A stretch of 64,000 nt of DNA from Pigmentiphaga aceris. GTDB taxonomy: Bacteria; Pseudomonadota; Gammaproteobacteria; Burkholderiales; Burkholderiaceae_B. Positions within the stretch are counted from its first letter, which is position 1. The number at the start of each line of letters is the position of its first letter. The position numbers were made by a program, and so were the translations under genes. Shown here one piece after another: positions 19,510 to 29,012 of the stretch. The stretch lies in NCBI RefSeq assembly GCF_008119665.1, contig NZ_CP043046.1:2170001-2234000 (forward strand), written 5' to 3'. Under the pieces are notes generated by a model, which searched no databases, was not told where the DNA came from, and saw only the letters and a program-made list of their open reading frames with translations.

Positions 19510-21399
19510 ATGAGCACGTTACATGCCGTCCTAGATCGCGTCACCAACCGGGTGATCGAACGCAGCCGCCAGTCGCGTGCGCTGTATCTCACTCGCATCG
19601 AGCACGCGCGTGCACAGCATGCGCCGGTACGCACGGTGCTTTCCTGTGCCAATCTGGCACACGGTTTTGCTGCCGCCCCGGCCAATGACAAGCTGGTCAT
19701 CAAGGAATTGCGCAAGCCGAACATCGGCATCGTGACGTCCTACAACGACATGCTGTCGGCGCATCAGCCCTACGAACGTTTCCCTGAACTGATCCGCGCT
19801 GCCGCGCGCCGTGTCGGTGCGACCGCCCAGGTGGCTGGCGGCGTGCCGGCCATGTGTGACGGGGTCACGCAGGGCAATCCGGGCATGGAGATGTCGCTCT
19901 TCTCGCGTGAAGTGATCGCGATGAGTACGGCGGTTGCGCTGTCGCACAACATGTTCGATGCCGCGCTGATGCTTGGTGTGTGCGACAAGATCGTGCCGGG
20001 TCTGTTGATCGGTGCGCTGCAATTCGGTCACTTGCCCGTCATTTTTGTGCCGGCCGGCCCGATGACCAGCGGCCTGTCCAATGACGACAAGGCACGCATC
20101 CGTCAGCAGTTCGCCAAGGGCGAAGTGGGCCGTGATGCTCTGCTGGAGGCTGAATCGCAGGCCTATCACGGTGCGGGTACCTGTACCTTCTACGGCACGG
20201 CCAACAGCAATCAGTTGTTGATGGAAGTCATGGGCCTGCATCTGCCGGGCGCAGCCTTCATCCATCCGAATACTCCCTTGCGTGATGCGCTGACCGCCCG
20301 GGCGGCAGAGCGGGTGCTGGAACTGTCGGCGATGGGCAATGAGTACACGCCGATTGGTCATGTGATCGACGAACGCGCCATCGTCAACGGCATTGTCGGC
20401 TTGCTGGCCACGGGTGGCTCGACCAATCACACGCTGCACCTGGTGGCTGCTGCACGCGCCGCAGGCATCGTGATCGACTGGACTGATTTCGACGACCTGT
20501 CTGCGGTGGTGCCGCTGCTTGCACGCATCTACCCGAACGGCAAGGCTGACGTGAATCACTTCCACGCGGCAGGTGGTCTGGCGTTCCTGATCCGTGAATT
20601 GATTCAAGGTGGTTTGTTGCACGAAGACGTGCGCACCGTGGCGGGCAATGGGTTGTCCCATTACGCCGAAGAACCGCGCCTGCTGGAAGATAAACTTTCG
20701 TGGGTGCCGGCAACTGCACAGACGCTGGACGACAAGGTGCTGCGTCCGCGCGCCACGCCGTTTGCCGCAGATGGTGGCTTGCGTCTGGTCGAGGGCAATC
20801 TCGGGCGTGGTGTGATCAAGATTTCTGCGGTGGCGTCGCAGCATCGCAAGGTGCACGCACCGGCCATCGTGTTTGACGATCAGGAAGCCGTGCAGCGTGC
20901 CTTCGATGCAGGCGAATTGAACCGCGACTTCGTAGCCGTCGTCCGCTTCCAGGGCGCGCGTGCCAACGGCATGCCGGAACTGCATCGCCTGACGCCGCTG
21001 CTGGGTGTGGCGCAAGACGCTGGTTTCCATGTTGCCTTGGTCACCGACGGCCGTATGTCGGGCGCGTCGGGCAAGGTGCCTGCCGTCATTCACTTGTCGC
21101 CGGAAGTGCTGGCGGGTGGCCCGCTTGGCCGCGTGCGCACTGGCGACATGATCGAACTCGACGCCGATGCGGGTATTCTTCGCGCCCACGTGCCGGACGA
21201 AGTCTGGGCAACGCGCGACATTCATGCCATGCAGGACGAAGCATCCACCTGGGGCTTTGGCCGCGAGCTGTTCGCGGTGTTCCGCCAGGCAGCCGGGCCG
21301 GCAGAAGAGGGCGCGTCGGTATTTGGCATGTATCCTGCCGCAGCCCACGTGGCCACAAGCCCTGAAATCACCCCATCATCCATCAAGGAACAAGCATGA
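19510..21399 (+). CDS. edd: 6-phosphogluconate dehydratase
   Basis: 629 residues from the ATG at 19510; a start at 19495 would add five residues. It dehydrates 6-phosphogluconate to 2-keto-3-deoxy-6-phosphogluconate, the first Entner-Doudoroff step. It belongs to the IlvD/Edd family with a 4Fe-4S cluster: [34 protein letters not shown] and [12 protein letters not shown] are visible, including the conserved cluster cysteines. The length is normal. The stop overlaps the eda start (ATGA), so the two are translationally coupled. Confidence 0.96.
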   Translation: MSTLHAVLDRVTNRVIERSRQSRALYLTRIEHARAQHAPVRTVLSCANLAHGFAAAPANDKLVIKELRKPNIGIVTSYNDMLSAHQPYERFPELIRAAARRVGATAQVAGGVPAMCDGVTQGNPGMEMSLFSREVIAMSTAVALSHNMFDAALMLGVCDKIVPGLLIGALQFGHLPVIFVPAGPMTSGLSNDDKARIRQQFAKGEVGRDALLEAESQAYHGAGTCTFYGTANSNQLLMEVMGLHLPGAAFIHPNTPLRDALTARAAERVLELSAMGNEYTPIGHVIDERAIVNGIVGLLATGGSTNHTLHLVAAARAAGIVIDWTDFDDLSAVVPLLARIYPNGKADVNHFHAAGGLAFLIRELIQGGLLHEDVRTVAGNGLSHYAEEPRLLEDKLSWVPATAQTLDDKVLRPRATPFAADGGLRLVEGNLGRGVIKISAVASQHRKVHAPAIVFDDQEAVQRAFDAGELNRDFVAVVRFQGARANGMPELHRLTPLLGVAQDAGFHVALVTDGRMSGASGKVPAVIHLSPEVLAGGPLGRVRTGDMIELDADAGILRAHVPDEVWATRDIHAMQDEASTWGFGRELFAVFRQAAGPAEEGASVFGMYPAAAHVATSPEITPSSIKEQA

Positions 21400-22034
21400 G
21401 CATGCTCGACATCGATCACGTAGCCGCACTCGGACCCGTCATTCCGGTACTGCAGTTCGACTCGGTCGAGCAGGGCGAACAGACTGCACGCGCGCTGTAT
21501 GAAGGCGGCGTGCGCGTGCTGGAAATCACCCTGCGCACCCCCGCTGGCCTGGGCGTGATCGAACGCATGGCTAAGTTTGCCGACGACCTGGTGGTCGGTG
21601 TCGGCACGCTGACGCGCCCCGAGCAAGTTGCTGCCGCCGTATCCGCTGGCGCACGTTTCGGCGTGTCGCCTGGTCTGACTGACGCCCTGGCCAATGCCGC
21701 CAAACAGCAAGGCCTGGCGCTGTTGCCCGGTGTTGCCACCTCGTCGGAAATCCTGATCGCGCTGGAACACGGCTACAAGACCGTCAAGTTCTTCCCGGCT
21801 GAACAAGCGGGCGGCGTGGCAATGCTGAAGGCATTCGGCGGCCCGTTCGGCGACGTGCGTTTCTGCCCCACGGGCGGCGTCACTGCGGCTACGGCACCGA
21901 ATTACCTGGCCCTGCCGAATGTGGTGTGCGTCGGTGGCTCGTGGCTCACCCCCGCTGCCATGATGCGTGCCGGTGACTGGGCTGGCATTACCCGCTTGGC
22001 ACGTGAAGCCAGCGCGCTGCGCCCAGCCCAATAA
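21396..22034 (+). CDS. eda: KDPG aldolase
   Basis: 212 residues. It cleaves 2-keto-3-deoxy-6-phosphogluconate to pyruvate and glyceraldehyde-3-phosphate. It is a class I aldolase: the Schiff-base lysine lies in [14 protein letters not shown] (about 127-140) and the general-base Glu in [10 protein letters not shown] (about 46-55). The ATG overlaps the edd stop by four bases. Length and motifs are standard. Confidence 0.96.
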   Translation: MSMLDIDHVAALGPVIPVLQFDSVEQGEQTARALYEGGVRVLEITLRTPAGLGVIERMAKFADDLVVGVGTLTRPEQVAAAVSAGARFGVSPGLTDALANAAKQQGLALLPGVATSSEILIALEHGYKTVKFFPAEQAGGVAMLKAFGGPFGDVRFCPTGGVTAATAPNYLALPNVVCVGGSWLTPAAMMRAGDWAGITRLAREASALRPAQ

Positions 22035-22069
22035 CGTCGACCCCATTCCGTCAGATAAAGGAAAGGCAC

Positions 22070-22603
22070 ATGATCCTTGTACTCATGGGCGTGTCGGGCT
22101 GCGGCAAGACGACCATCGGTGAACACGTGGCGCAACGGCTGGCCTGCGAGTACCAGGATGCGGACAGCTTCCACAGTCAGGCCAACATCGACAAGATGCA
22201 TCGCGGGATGCCGCTTGACGATGACGACCGTGCGCCGTGGCTGGCGGCCATCCGCCAGGAAATCGAAGCCTGTCATCGCGACGGCCGCACGCATGTGTTC
22301 GGCTGTTCGGCCTTGCGCCAGCGCTATCGCGACGTGTTGTCGGATCACGGTCGCGATCGCGCCGTGGTCTTTGTGCACCTTGCCGGTTCGTTTGAATTGA
22401 TTCGCGACCGGCTTGCTGCCAGAACCGATCACTTCTTCGATGCCAAATTGCTGCGCAGCCAGTTTGATGCGCTGGAAGTGCCGGCAGATGCCATCACGGT
22501 CAGCATCGATCAATCCGTCGAAGACATCGTGAATGAGATCCTGCGTCGCCTGCCCGCTGCGGATCAGGATCACGCTGGCGGGTTTACCCGCAGCGACGTT
22601 TAG
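22070..22603 (+). CDS. gntK: Gluconokinase
   Basis: 177 residues, with a strong SD AAGGAAAGG. It phosphorylates gluconate to 6-phosphogluconate, feeding Edd. The Walker A loop is GVSGCGKTTIGEH (about 6-18), followed by DADSFHSQANIDKMHRGMPLDDDDR, the gluconate-binding signature of GntK/IdnK. The stop codon TAG (22601-22603) lies inside the palindromic operator that precedes the downstream regulator gene. Confidence 0.94.
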   Translation: MILVLMGVSGCGKTTIGEHVAQRLACEYQDADSFHSQANIDKMHRGMPLDDDDRAPWLAAIRQEIEACHRDGRTHVFGCSALRQRYRDVLSDHGRDRAVVFVHLAGSFELIRDRLAARTDHFFDAKLLRSQFDALEVPADAITVSIDQSVEDIVNEILRRLPAADQDHAGGFTRSDV

Positions 22604-22614
22604 ATCGATCTAAA
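22599..22614. promoter_or_regulatory. Palindromic operator before the LacI-type regulator
   Basis: TTTAGATCGATCTAAA is a perfect 16-bp palindrome. The same 14-bp core TTAGATCGATCTAA recurs at 24660-24673 before the transporter operon. Such even-spaced palindromes are typical LacI/GalR-family targets. It overlaps the end of gntK and lies 44 bases before the regulator ATG. Confidence 0.75.
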
Positions 22615-22657
22615 TTACAGTGCGTGGCATTGCGTATAAGTGGCAGGAAATTCATTC

Positions 22658-23737
22658 ATGAGCCAGGTTTCTGGACCCGGTCGTCGCACAGCGGTGACGC
22701 TCGAAGCGGTTGCCAAGCACGTCCAGGTATCACGCGCCACCGTATCGCTGGTCTTGCGCGGCAGCCCGCTGGTTGCTGCCGCCACGCGCGAGCGTGTGCA
22801 GGCCGCCATGGCCGAGCTGGGCTACATCTACAACCGTGGTGCAGCCAAGCTGCGGGCGTCCAGCAGCAAGGTAATCGGCGTGCTGATCGCCGATTTGAGC
22901 AACCCGTTTTTCGGCGAAATGACAGCGGGCGTGGACAATGCCTTGTCGGGGGCGGACTGGGCAGTCTTTCTTGCCAACACCGACGAATCGGTGGCCAAGC
23001 AAGACAGCATGTTGCGCCGCATGCGCGAACACGGGGTCGATGGCGTGATCCTGTGTCCGGCTGCAGGCTCTGACGAACGCCTGATCCACCAGCTTGCCGA
23101 CTGGGGCCTGCCTTGCGTGCAGGCATCGCGTTACGTGTCGCTCGATGCCAGTGACTGCGTGACGACGGACTATGCGCGCGGCATGCGTGAGGCAACCGAA
23201 CATCTGATCGGTCTGGGGCACCGCCGCATTGCCTTGATCGGCGGTGATCGCCAGCACTCGGCGACTTCGGCGCGTTGCGAGGGTTACCAAGCCGCCATGC
23301 GCCATGCAGGTCTGGCTGACGATCTGATCATCGGCGTGGCGACAACACGGCAGGCAGGGGCCGATGCCTTGAACGCATTGCTCGATTCACCGGAAGCGCC
23401 CACGGCTGCGGTTTGTTATAACGACTTTGTTGCGCACGGGGCCATCACCGCGCTGTCGGACCGGGGCATGCTTGCCGGCCGGGACTTTGCGCTGGTGGGG
23501 TTCGACGACATGAACGAGGCGTCGTTCTGCCGCCCCCCGCTCACGACGGTCAAGACCCGACCCTACGAAATCGGTGAACGGGCAGGGCAGATGTTGCTGG
23601 CTCGCATGGCCAACCCCGATCGGCCCATCGACCGTGTGGTGTTCCCGGCAGAACTGGTCGTGCGGGCGTCCTGCGGTGCGGCACTTGGCGTGAACCTGGC
23701 CAACGCGCACAATGCTCGCCAATCCGTCGGGGCATAG
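22658..23737 (+). CDS. LacI/GalR-family regulator (probably of sugar-acid uptake)
   Basis: 359 residues from the ATG at 22658; a GTG at 22640 adds six residues. The N-terminal LacI helix-turn-helix is VTLEAVAKHVQVSRATVSLVL, with the hinge helix ATRERVQAAMAELGYIYN. A periplasmic-binding-protein-like ligand domain follows (VIGVLIADLSNPFFGEM, then DFALVGFDDM). Genes of this type next to gntK and edd are commonly gluconate repressors (GntR). Its own promoter carries the palindrome also present before the ABC transporter, suggesting autoregulation plus transporter control. Confidence 0.88.
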   Translation: MSQVSGPGRRTAVTLEAVAKHVQVSRATVSLVLRGSPLVAAATRERVQAAMAELGYIYNRGAAKLRASSSKVIGVLIADLSNPFFGEMTAGVDNALSGADWAVFLANTDESVAKQDSMLRRMREHGVDGVILCPAAGSDERLIHQLADWGLPCVQASRYVSLDASDCVTTDYARGMREATEHLIGLGHRRIALIGGDRQHSATSARCEGYQAAMRHAGLADDLIIGVATTRQAGADALNALLDSPEAPTAAVCYNDFVAHGAITALSDRGMLAGRDFALVGFDDMNEASFCRPPLTTVKTRPYEIGERAGQMLLARMANPDRPIDRVVFPAELVVRASCGAALGVNLANAHNARQSVGA

Positions 23738-23796
23738 GCGCTCAGCCTTGCGTGCACACGCTTTTCGATTATCAGCTGTTTTTCCGGAACGTTCTC

Positions 23797-24585
23797 ATGA
23801 CTTCTTCCGCTTTCGCCAGCCAGCCCACCGCTGGCTTCGATCCCGCCGCCACCGCTGCCGTGCTGGCAGCCGCACGAACCGGCCTGCGTCCGTTGGAGTT
23901 ATCGACGGACCTGCGCCCGCCTACCTTGGCTGACGCTTACCTGGCGCAAGACATCGTGGTGCTTGGCCGTGGCGAAGTGGCAGGCTGGAAAGTCGGTGCC
24001 GATACACCCGAAGCCGAACCCCTGCGAGGCGCACTGGCTACCGATTCGGTCTTTCAAGGCCGTGCTGTGCGGCTCGATGCCAATACCTTCAACGTCATCG
24101 GCGTCGAAGCTGAATTGGTCTATCTGGTGGGCAAAGACCTGCCGCCACGCGCAACGCCTTACACCGAAGCGGAAGTGCTGGACGCTATCGCGTCGGTGCA
24201 CGCCGGTATCGAAATCGTCGACACCCGCTTTGCCGAATGGGGCAAGCAGGACAAGTGGAGCCGTACCGCCGATCAGGCCAACCACGGTGCATTGATCGTC
24301 GGTGAAGGCCACGCGAACGTGCGCGCCATCACCTCGACTGCGCAACCGGTTCGTCTGCTGATCGATGGCGAAGTTGCCGCCGAACACGTGGGCGGCAATT
24401 CCGCCGGCGATACTGTCCGCCTGTTGGTCTGGATGGCCAACTTGGGTGCGGTCAGTCTGGGTGGTCTGCGGGCAGGCCAGTACATCACCTCGGGCTCGAC
24501 CACGGGCAGCATTTTTGTTGCGCAAGGCGCGCAGGTTATCGCCGAATTCCCGGGCGTCGGTCGCGCAGAACTGCTGCTGACCTGA
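23797..24585 (+). CDS. 2-keto-4-pentenoate hydratase-like protein (FAH superfamily)
   Basis: 262 residues from the ATG at 23797. It belongs to the fumarylacetoacetase-C superfamily, hydratase/decarboxylase branch (MhpD-like). The metal-site pattern IGVEAELVYLVGKDLPP followed by HAGIEIVDTRF is clear, and SGSTTGSIFVAQGAQV closes the fold. No aromatic meta-cleavage genes are near, so the physiological substrate is more likely a 2-keto acid linked to sugar-acid breakdown; this is inference. A strong terminator follows. Confidence 0.82.
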   Translation: MTSSAFASQPTAGFDPAATAAVLAAARTGLRPLELSTDLRPPTLADAYLAQDIVVLGRGEVAGWKVGADTPEAEPLRGALATDSVFQGRAVRLDANTFNVIGVEAELVYLVGKDLPPRATPYTEAEVLDAIASVHAGIEIVDTRFAEWGKQDKWSRTADQANHGALIVGEGHANVRAITSTAQPVRLLIDGEVAAEHVGGNSAGDTVRLLVWMANLGAVSLGGLRAGQYITSGSTTGSIFVAQGAQVIAEFPGVGRAELLLT

Positions 24586-24610
24586 ATCAAAAAATCCGCG
24601 TAGTGACTTG

Positions 24611-24646
24611 AAAACCCTAGGTTGGCGCACACCAACCTAGGGTTTT
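24611..24646 (+). terminator. Strong bidirectional terminator after the hydratase-like gene
   Basis: AAAACCCTAGGTTGG (24611-24625) pairs perfectly with CCAACCTAGGGTTTT (24632-24646) around CGCACA. The A- and T-runs lie at the stem base, so it can act in both directions. It separates the regulator/hydratase unit from the transporter operon. Confidence 0.9.
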
Positions 24647-24650
24647 CCTT

Positions 24651-24680
24651 ATTGTGAAATTAGATCGATCTAATCACAAT
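24651..24680. promoter_or_regulatory. Palindromic operator before the ABC transporter operon
   Basis: The core TTAGATCGATCTAA (24660-24673) is identical to the core at 22600-22613. Here it is nested in longer arms: ATTGTGA (24651-24657) on the left and TCACAAT (24674-24680) on the right, so the whole 30 bp is a near-palindrome with two extra A on the left. It is probably bound by the neighbouring LacI-type regulator. Confidence 0.75.
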
Positions 24681-24787
24681 GCGGCCAGCCTGCTTCATGC
24701 AGGATTTTTTCTGGTACGTGACTGTTTATCCAAACGGTCAGCATTTCAAAGCGACTGGCGCAGCGCCGGCGTGCGCGGGGGAGCAGG

Positions 24788-25459
24788 TTGAATTACACCT
24801 TTCAGTTCGGCGACGTATTCGCCGCTTGGCCGGATCTGTTGCAGGGCGCATGGCTGACGATTCGCCTTTCGCTGTACGCAATGGTCCTGGGTCTGCTGGT
24901 AGCCATTACCTGTGCGGTGGGCAAGACGGGCGGGCCACGTCCCATTCGCTGGTTGATCAACGCCTACATTGAAGTCGTGCGCAACACGCCTTTCCTGGTT
25001 CAGATCTTCTTTGTCTATTTCGGATTGCCCGCTGCAGGCATCCGCGTGTCGGCTGACACGGCTGCCCTGATTGCCATGGTGGTCAACGTCGGTGCATACG
25101 CAACCGAAATCATCCGCGCCGGTATCGAATCGATCAGCCGTGGTCAGATCGAAGCCGGTCTTGCGTTGAATCTCAGCAAGTTCAAGGTATTCCGCCACAT
25201 CGTGCTCAAGCCCGCCTTGCGCACCGTGTATCCGGCACTCACCAGCCAGTTCATTCTGCTGATGCTGACCTCTGCCGTGGTGTCCGCCATTTCCGCAGAC
25301 GACCTGACCTCGGTCGCAGCCAACCTGCAATCGACGACCTTCCGCAGCTTCGAGATCTATATCGTGGTGACCGGCATTTACCTGCTGATGGCCATGGCGT
25401 TTTCTTTTTTGTTTCGCGTCATTTACCGGATCAGTTTCAACTATCCGGACCGGCGATAA
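24788..25459 (+). CDS. Polar amino-acid-type ABC transporter permease 1
   Basis: 223 residues, TTG start preceded by GGGGAG. It is an inner-membrane subunit of the HisMQ/GlnP type with about five transmembrane helices. The EAA loop, which docks the ATPase, reads ISRGQIEAGLALNLSKFKVFRHIVLKPAL. It is the first gene of a four-gene operon (two permeases, binding protein, ATPase). The family mostly carries amino acids, but the shared operator with the gntK-side regulator suggests the cargo may be a sugar acid or related anion. Confidence 0.9.
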   Translation: MNYTFQFGDVFAAWPDLLQGAWLTIRLSLYAMVLGLLVAITCAVGKTGGPRPIRWLINAYIEVVRNTPFLVQIFFVYFGLPAAGIRVSADTAALIAMVVNVGAYATEIIRAGIESISRGQIEAGLALNLSKFKVFRHIVLKPALRTVYPALTSQFILLMLTSAVVSAISADDLTSVAANLQSTTFRSFEIYIVVTGIYLLMAMAFSFLFRVIYRISFNYPDRR

Positions 25460-25471
25460 GGAGCGACGGGC

Positions 25472-26128
25472 ATGATTCGCGAATTTGGTATTAACGAAGT
25501 CTGGTTCATCGTCGCGGCAGTTCGCTGGACGCTGCTGCTGTCAATCATCGCCTTTGCTGGTGGCATCGTCGGTGGCCTGGTGATTGCGCTGTCGCGCACC
25601 TCCGAGATCAAGGCGTTGCGTGTGGCCGCCATGGCGTTCATCCAGGTGTTCCAGGGCACGCCCTTGCTGATGCAGCTGTTCCTGGTGTTCTTCGGTGCAC
25701 CGCTGCTGGGCTGGGACCTGAACCCGTGGGTGGCTGCTGCCATTGCACTGATGCTGAACGCCAGTGCATTCCTGGGCGAAATCTGGCGCGGTTGCATTCA
25801 GGCTGTGCCGCGTGGTCAGTGGGAAGCGGCTGAAGCGCTGGGTCTGCATTACAAGTCGCGCATGCGTTTTGTGGTGCTGCCGCAAGCCTTCAAGATCGCG
25901 TTGCCGCCGACGGTTGGTTTCTTGGTGCAACTGATCAAGGGCACGTCGCTTGCAGCCATCATTGGTTTCGTCGAGCTGACGCGCGCCGGCCAGATCATCA
26001 ATAACGCGACATTCGAGCCGTTCCTGGTGTTCGGTCTGGTCGCAGCGGTTTATTTTGTGTTGTGCTGGCCCCTGTCACTGCTGGCTGCCCGTATGGAACG
26101 GCGCTACGCAGCGGCCTTGGCTCGCTGA
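25472..26128 (+). CDS. Polar amino-acid-type ABC transporter permease 2
   Basis: 218 residues, SD AAGGAG. It is the second membrane subunit, homologous to the preceding gene. Five hydrophobic helices are visible, with the EAA motif VPRGQWEAAEALGLHYKSRMRFVVLPQAF at about 110-138. FQGTPLLMQLFLVFFG is the usual N-terminal family block. It starts 12 bases after permease 1, so the two probably form a heterodimer. Confidence 0.9.
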   Translation: MIREFGINEVWFIVAAVRWTLLLSIIAFAGGIVGGLVIALSRTSEIKALRVAAMAFIQVFQGTPLLMQLFLVFFGAPLLGWDLNPWVAAAIALMLNASAFLGEIWRGCIQAVPRGQWEAAEALGLHYKSRMRFVVLPQAFKIALPPTVGFLVQLIKGTSLAAIIGFVELTRAGQIINNATFEPFLVFGLVAAVYFVLCWPLSLLAARMERRYAAALAR

Positions 26129-26199
26129 CCCTTTTATCCGAGGCGCATGCCGCTGGCTGCGCCGCCTTCACGCTGTTCTACGCAGTTAAAAGGAATTTC

Positions 26200-27009
26200 A
26201 TGGCTATCTCGTTTTCGCGACGTTCGTTTGCGCGCATGATCGCAGTGGCAGGTGTTGCCGCCGCTGTCACGCTGCCCCTGTCGGTATCGGCACAAAGCGT
26301 TGCCGACATCACCAAGAAGGGTGAATTGGTCGTCGGCATGTTGGTCGACTTCCCGCCCTACGGCATTCTCAACACCAGCAACGAACCCGATGGCTACGAT
26401 GCCGACGTGGCACGCCTGCTGGCCAAGGATCTGGGCGTGAAGCTCAAGATCGTGCCGGTTGCCGGCCCGAACCGCATTCCCTTCCTGTTGACCAACAAGG
26501 TCGACATGCTGATCGCATCGCTGGCCACCACGCCCGAGCGCGCCAAGCAGGTTGATTTCTCGGAAGCCTACGCCGGTGCCAGCATCGTGCTGTACGCACC
26601 GAAGGCCAAGGCCATCAAGGCACCGGCTGACCTGAAGGGTGTTGCTGTTGCCGTTACCCGTGCCAGCACCCAGGACTTGGCAGTGACCGCGATTGCACCG
26701 GAAGGCACGCAGATCCGTCGTTTCGACGATGACGCCACCGCCACGCAAGCGCTGCTGTCGGGCCAGGTTGACGCTATCGGCGCCTCGACCCTGGTCGTGG
26801 CACAGATCGCCAAGATCGCCGGCAAAGACAAGTTCGAAACCAAGTTCCTGCTGCGCCAGCAATATCACGGCATCGCCCTGCGTCCGGGTCAGACCGAACT
26901 GCTGGCTCGCGTGAACAAGTTCGTGGCCGACAACAAGGCCAATGGCGAGCTGAACAAGCTGCACCAAAAGTGGTTGGGCGTGGATCTGCCCAACCTGAAG
27001 CAACCCTGA
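26200..27009 (+). CDS. ABC transporter periplasmic substrate-binding protein
   Basis: 269 residues from the ATG at 26200 (SD AAAAGGA). It is a family 3 solute-binding protein: a signal peptide with Arg residues and an AQS cleavage region (about 1-28), then GELVVGMLVDFPPYGI, YDADVARLLAKDLGVKLKIVP and the domain-crossing VDFSEAYAGASIVLY. It captures substrate for the two permeases just upstream. The ligand arginine expected for alpha-amino-acid binders is not obvious from the primary sequence, so specificity is open. Confidence 0.88.
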   Translation: MAISFSRRSFARMIAVAGVAAAVTLPLSVSAQSVADITKKGELVVGMLVDFPPYGILNTSNEPDGYDADVARLLAKDLGVKLKIVPVAGPNRIPFLLTNKVDMLIASLATTPERAKQVDFSEAYAGASIVLYAPKAKAIKAPADLKGVAVAVTRASTQDLAVTAIAPEGTQIRRFDDDATATQALLSGQVDAIGASTLVVAQIAKIAGKDKFETKFLLRQQYHGIALRPGQTELLARVNKFVADNKANGELNKLHQKWLGVDLPNLKQP

Positions 27010-27029
27010 TTTTTTGAGGTAGGCGGATC

Positions 27030-27818
27030 ATGAGTACAGTCCAGCCCAACGGATCTGTCCCCGAGCGTGGGCAAGACCAGACCATCATCCGCATGGAGGG
27101 GGTCCAGAAGTGGTACGGCGACTTCCAGGTGTTGAAAGACATCAACCTCGATGTGCGGGCCGGTGAGCGTATCGTCGTGTGCGGGCCGTCGGGCTCGGGC
27201 AAGTCCACGCTCATCCGCTGCATCAACCATCTGGAAAAATTCCAGAAGGGCAAGGTGGTGGTCGACGGTATCGAGTTGAACGACAAGGCCAACAATGTCG
27301 ATGCGATCCGTCGCGAAGTCGGCATGGTGTTCCAGCAGTTCAACCTGTTCCCGCACCTGACGATCCTGGAAAACTGCACGCTCGCACCGATCCAGGCGCG
27401 TGGCGTGTCGAAAGAGGAAGCCGAAGCCACGGCAATGAAGTATCTGACCCGTGTGCGGATTCCCGACCAGGCCAAGAAGTACCCGAGCCAGTTGTCGGGT
27501 GGCCAGCAGCAACGTGTGGCAATCGCCCGCGCGCTGTGCATGACTCCGAAGATCATGTTGTTCGATGAGCCGACCTCGGCGCTTGACCCGGAAATGGTGA
27601 AGGAAGTGCTGGACACCATGATCGGCTTGGCCGAAGACGGCATGACCATGCTGTGCGTGACCCACGAAATGGGCTTCGCCCGCAAGGTCGCCGACCGCGT
27701 GATCTTCATGGCGGATGGCCGGATCGTCGAGCAGGCACCGCCTGAGACCTTCTTCAGCAACCCGCAGCACGAGATGACCCGGAATTTCCTGGGCCAGATC
27801 CTGACGTCGGGTCACTGA
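27030..27818 (+). CDS. ABC transporter ATP-binding protein (amino-acid type)
   Basis: 262 residues. Walker [15 protein letters not shown] (about 51-64), Q-loop [13 protein letters not shown], signature [15 protein letters not shown] (about 156-170), Walker [15 protein letters not shown] and switch His in VTHEMGFA are all intact. It belongs to the GlnQ/HisP class. An N-terminal extension of about 22 residues precedes the core. It completes the four-gene transporter; a terminator follows 43 bases downstream. Confidence 0.93.
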   Translation: MSTVQPNGSVPERGQDQTIIRMEGVQKWYGDFQVLKDINLDVRAGERIVVCGPSGSGKSTLIRCINHLEKFQKGKVVVDGIELNDKANNVDAIRREVGMVFQQFNLFPHLTILENCTLAPIQARGVSKEEAEATAMKYLTRVRIPDQAKKYPSQLSGGQQQRVAIARALCMTPKIMLFDEPTSALDPEMVKEVLDTMIGLAEDGMTMLCVTHEMGFARKVADRVIFMADGRIVEQAPPETFFSNPQHEMTRNFLGQILTSGH

Positions 27819-27860
27819 TCGGCACAATGGGCTCGCGCAAGCGGGCCCGCGATGTTTTCG

Positions 27861-27895
27861 GGGGAGCGACGTTTCGACGTGCGCTCCCTTTTTGT
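27861..27895 (+). terminator. Terminator after the transporter operon
   Basis: GGGAGCGACGT pairs with ACGTGCGCTCCC around TTCG with one bulge, followed by TTTTTG TTTTTG. It closes the ABC operon and makes the next gene a separate unit. Confidence 0.85.
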
Positions 27896-27969
27896 TTTTG
27901 GGCTTGGCCGCGTGACGGTGTGACGGATGCGTCTGAACCGGCGTGTGCCTGGTCAGTTTTTGGAAAGAG

Positions 27970-28938
27970 ATGACGATGACAATGACGAATGCAGATGCTG
28001 GTAAGCCCGAGATCATTCTGGTCGAAGCGATGATGCCGCAGGTTGAATCCGCGCTGGACGCCGCTTACGTGGTGCATCGCGCTTTCAAGGAAGACGACAA
28101 GGACGCCTTCCTGGCGCGCGTGGGTGCCAACGTGCGCGCCGTGGTGACGGGTGGTGGATCGGGCATGAAGGCATCGTGGTTCGATGCGCTGCCCAAGCTG
28201 GGCCTGATCGCCATCAACGGTGTCGGCACCGACGCTGTTGATCTGGTGCAGGCAAAGGCCCGTGGCGTGCGCGTGACGACCACGCCGGGTGTGTTGACCG
28301 ACGACGTGGCCGATATCGGCATGGGGTTGATTCTGTCGACCTTGCGCAAGTTGGCGCAGGGCGATCGTTTTGTGCGCGCCGGGCAGTGGGGCAAGCGCCC
28401 GTTCCCGCTGGGCAGCAAGGTAACGGGCAAGAAGCTTGGCATCTTCGGCATGGGCCAGATTGGCGGTGCAATTGCCAAGCGTGCGGCAGGCTTCGACATG
28501 CCGGTTGCCTATAGCAATCGCAAGCCGGTGGAAGGCAGTTCGCACCAGTTCTTCGCATCGTTGACCGAGCTGGCGGCGTGGTCTGACATTCTGGTGATCG
28601 CGGCGTCGGCCAGCCCGGCGACGCGGGGTGTGGTGAATGCCGAGGTGATGGATGCGTTGGGCCCGCAGGGTGTGCTGGTCAATGTGGGTCGTGGCGCGAT
28701 CATTGACGAGCCGGAGTTGATGAAGGCGCTGGCTACGGGTCGTATTGCTGGTGCGGGCCTGGATGTGTTCACGAACGAGCCGAATGTGCCTGCAGAATTG
28801 TTCCCGCTGGACAATGTTGTGCTGCTGCCGCATCAAGCTAGCGCGACGCTGGAGACACGTCTGGCGATGGGTGATCTGGTGGTGCGAAATGTGCAGGCGT
28901 TTTTTGCGGGTGAAGAGGTGTTGACGCCTGTGGTTTGA
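27970..28938 (+). CDS. D-isomer-specific 2-hydroxyacid dehydrogenase
   Basis: 322 residues from the ATG at 27970; ATGs at 27976 and 27982 are equally possible, and the SD GGAAAGAG at 27962-27969 suits 27976 better. It is an NAD(P)-dependent reductase of 2-keto acids. The nucleotide loop is LGIFGMGQIGGAIAKR. Catalytic Arg is in SPATRGVV, Glu in LDVFTNEPNVP and His in LLPHQASAT. Similar enzymes reduce glyoxylate, hydroxypyruvate or 2-ketogluconate. Next to gntK-edd-eda, 2-ketogluconate reduction to gluconate is an attractive but unproven role. Repeat unit C starts about 75 bases after the stop. Confidence 0.88.
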   Translation: MTMTMTNADAGKPEIILVEAMMPQVESALDAAYVVHRAFKEDDKDAFLARVGANVRAVVTGGGSGMKASWFDALPKLGLIAINGVGTDAVDLVQAKARGVRVTTTPGVLTDDVADIGMGLILSTLRKLAQGDRFVRAGQWGKRPFPLGSKVTGKKLGIFGMGQIGGAIAKRAAGFDMPVAYSNRKPVEGSSHQFFASLTELAAWSDILVIAASASPATRGVVNAEVMDALGPQGVLVNVGRGAIIDEPELMKALATGRIAGAGLDVFTNEPNVPAELFPLDNVVLLPHQASATLETRLAMGDLVVRNVQAFFAGEEVLTPVV

Positions 28939-29012
28939 GGGTTTTGGTGCTTGGCCGGTGAGGTGTGGCGTTCTTGAGGCAGTCGCTTCTTGGCTATGAC
29001 GACTTGGTCGTT

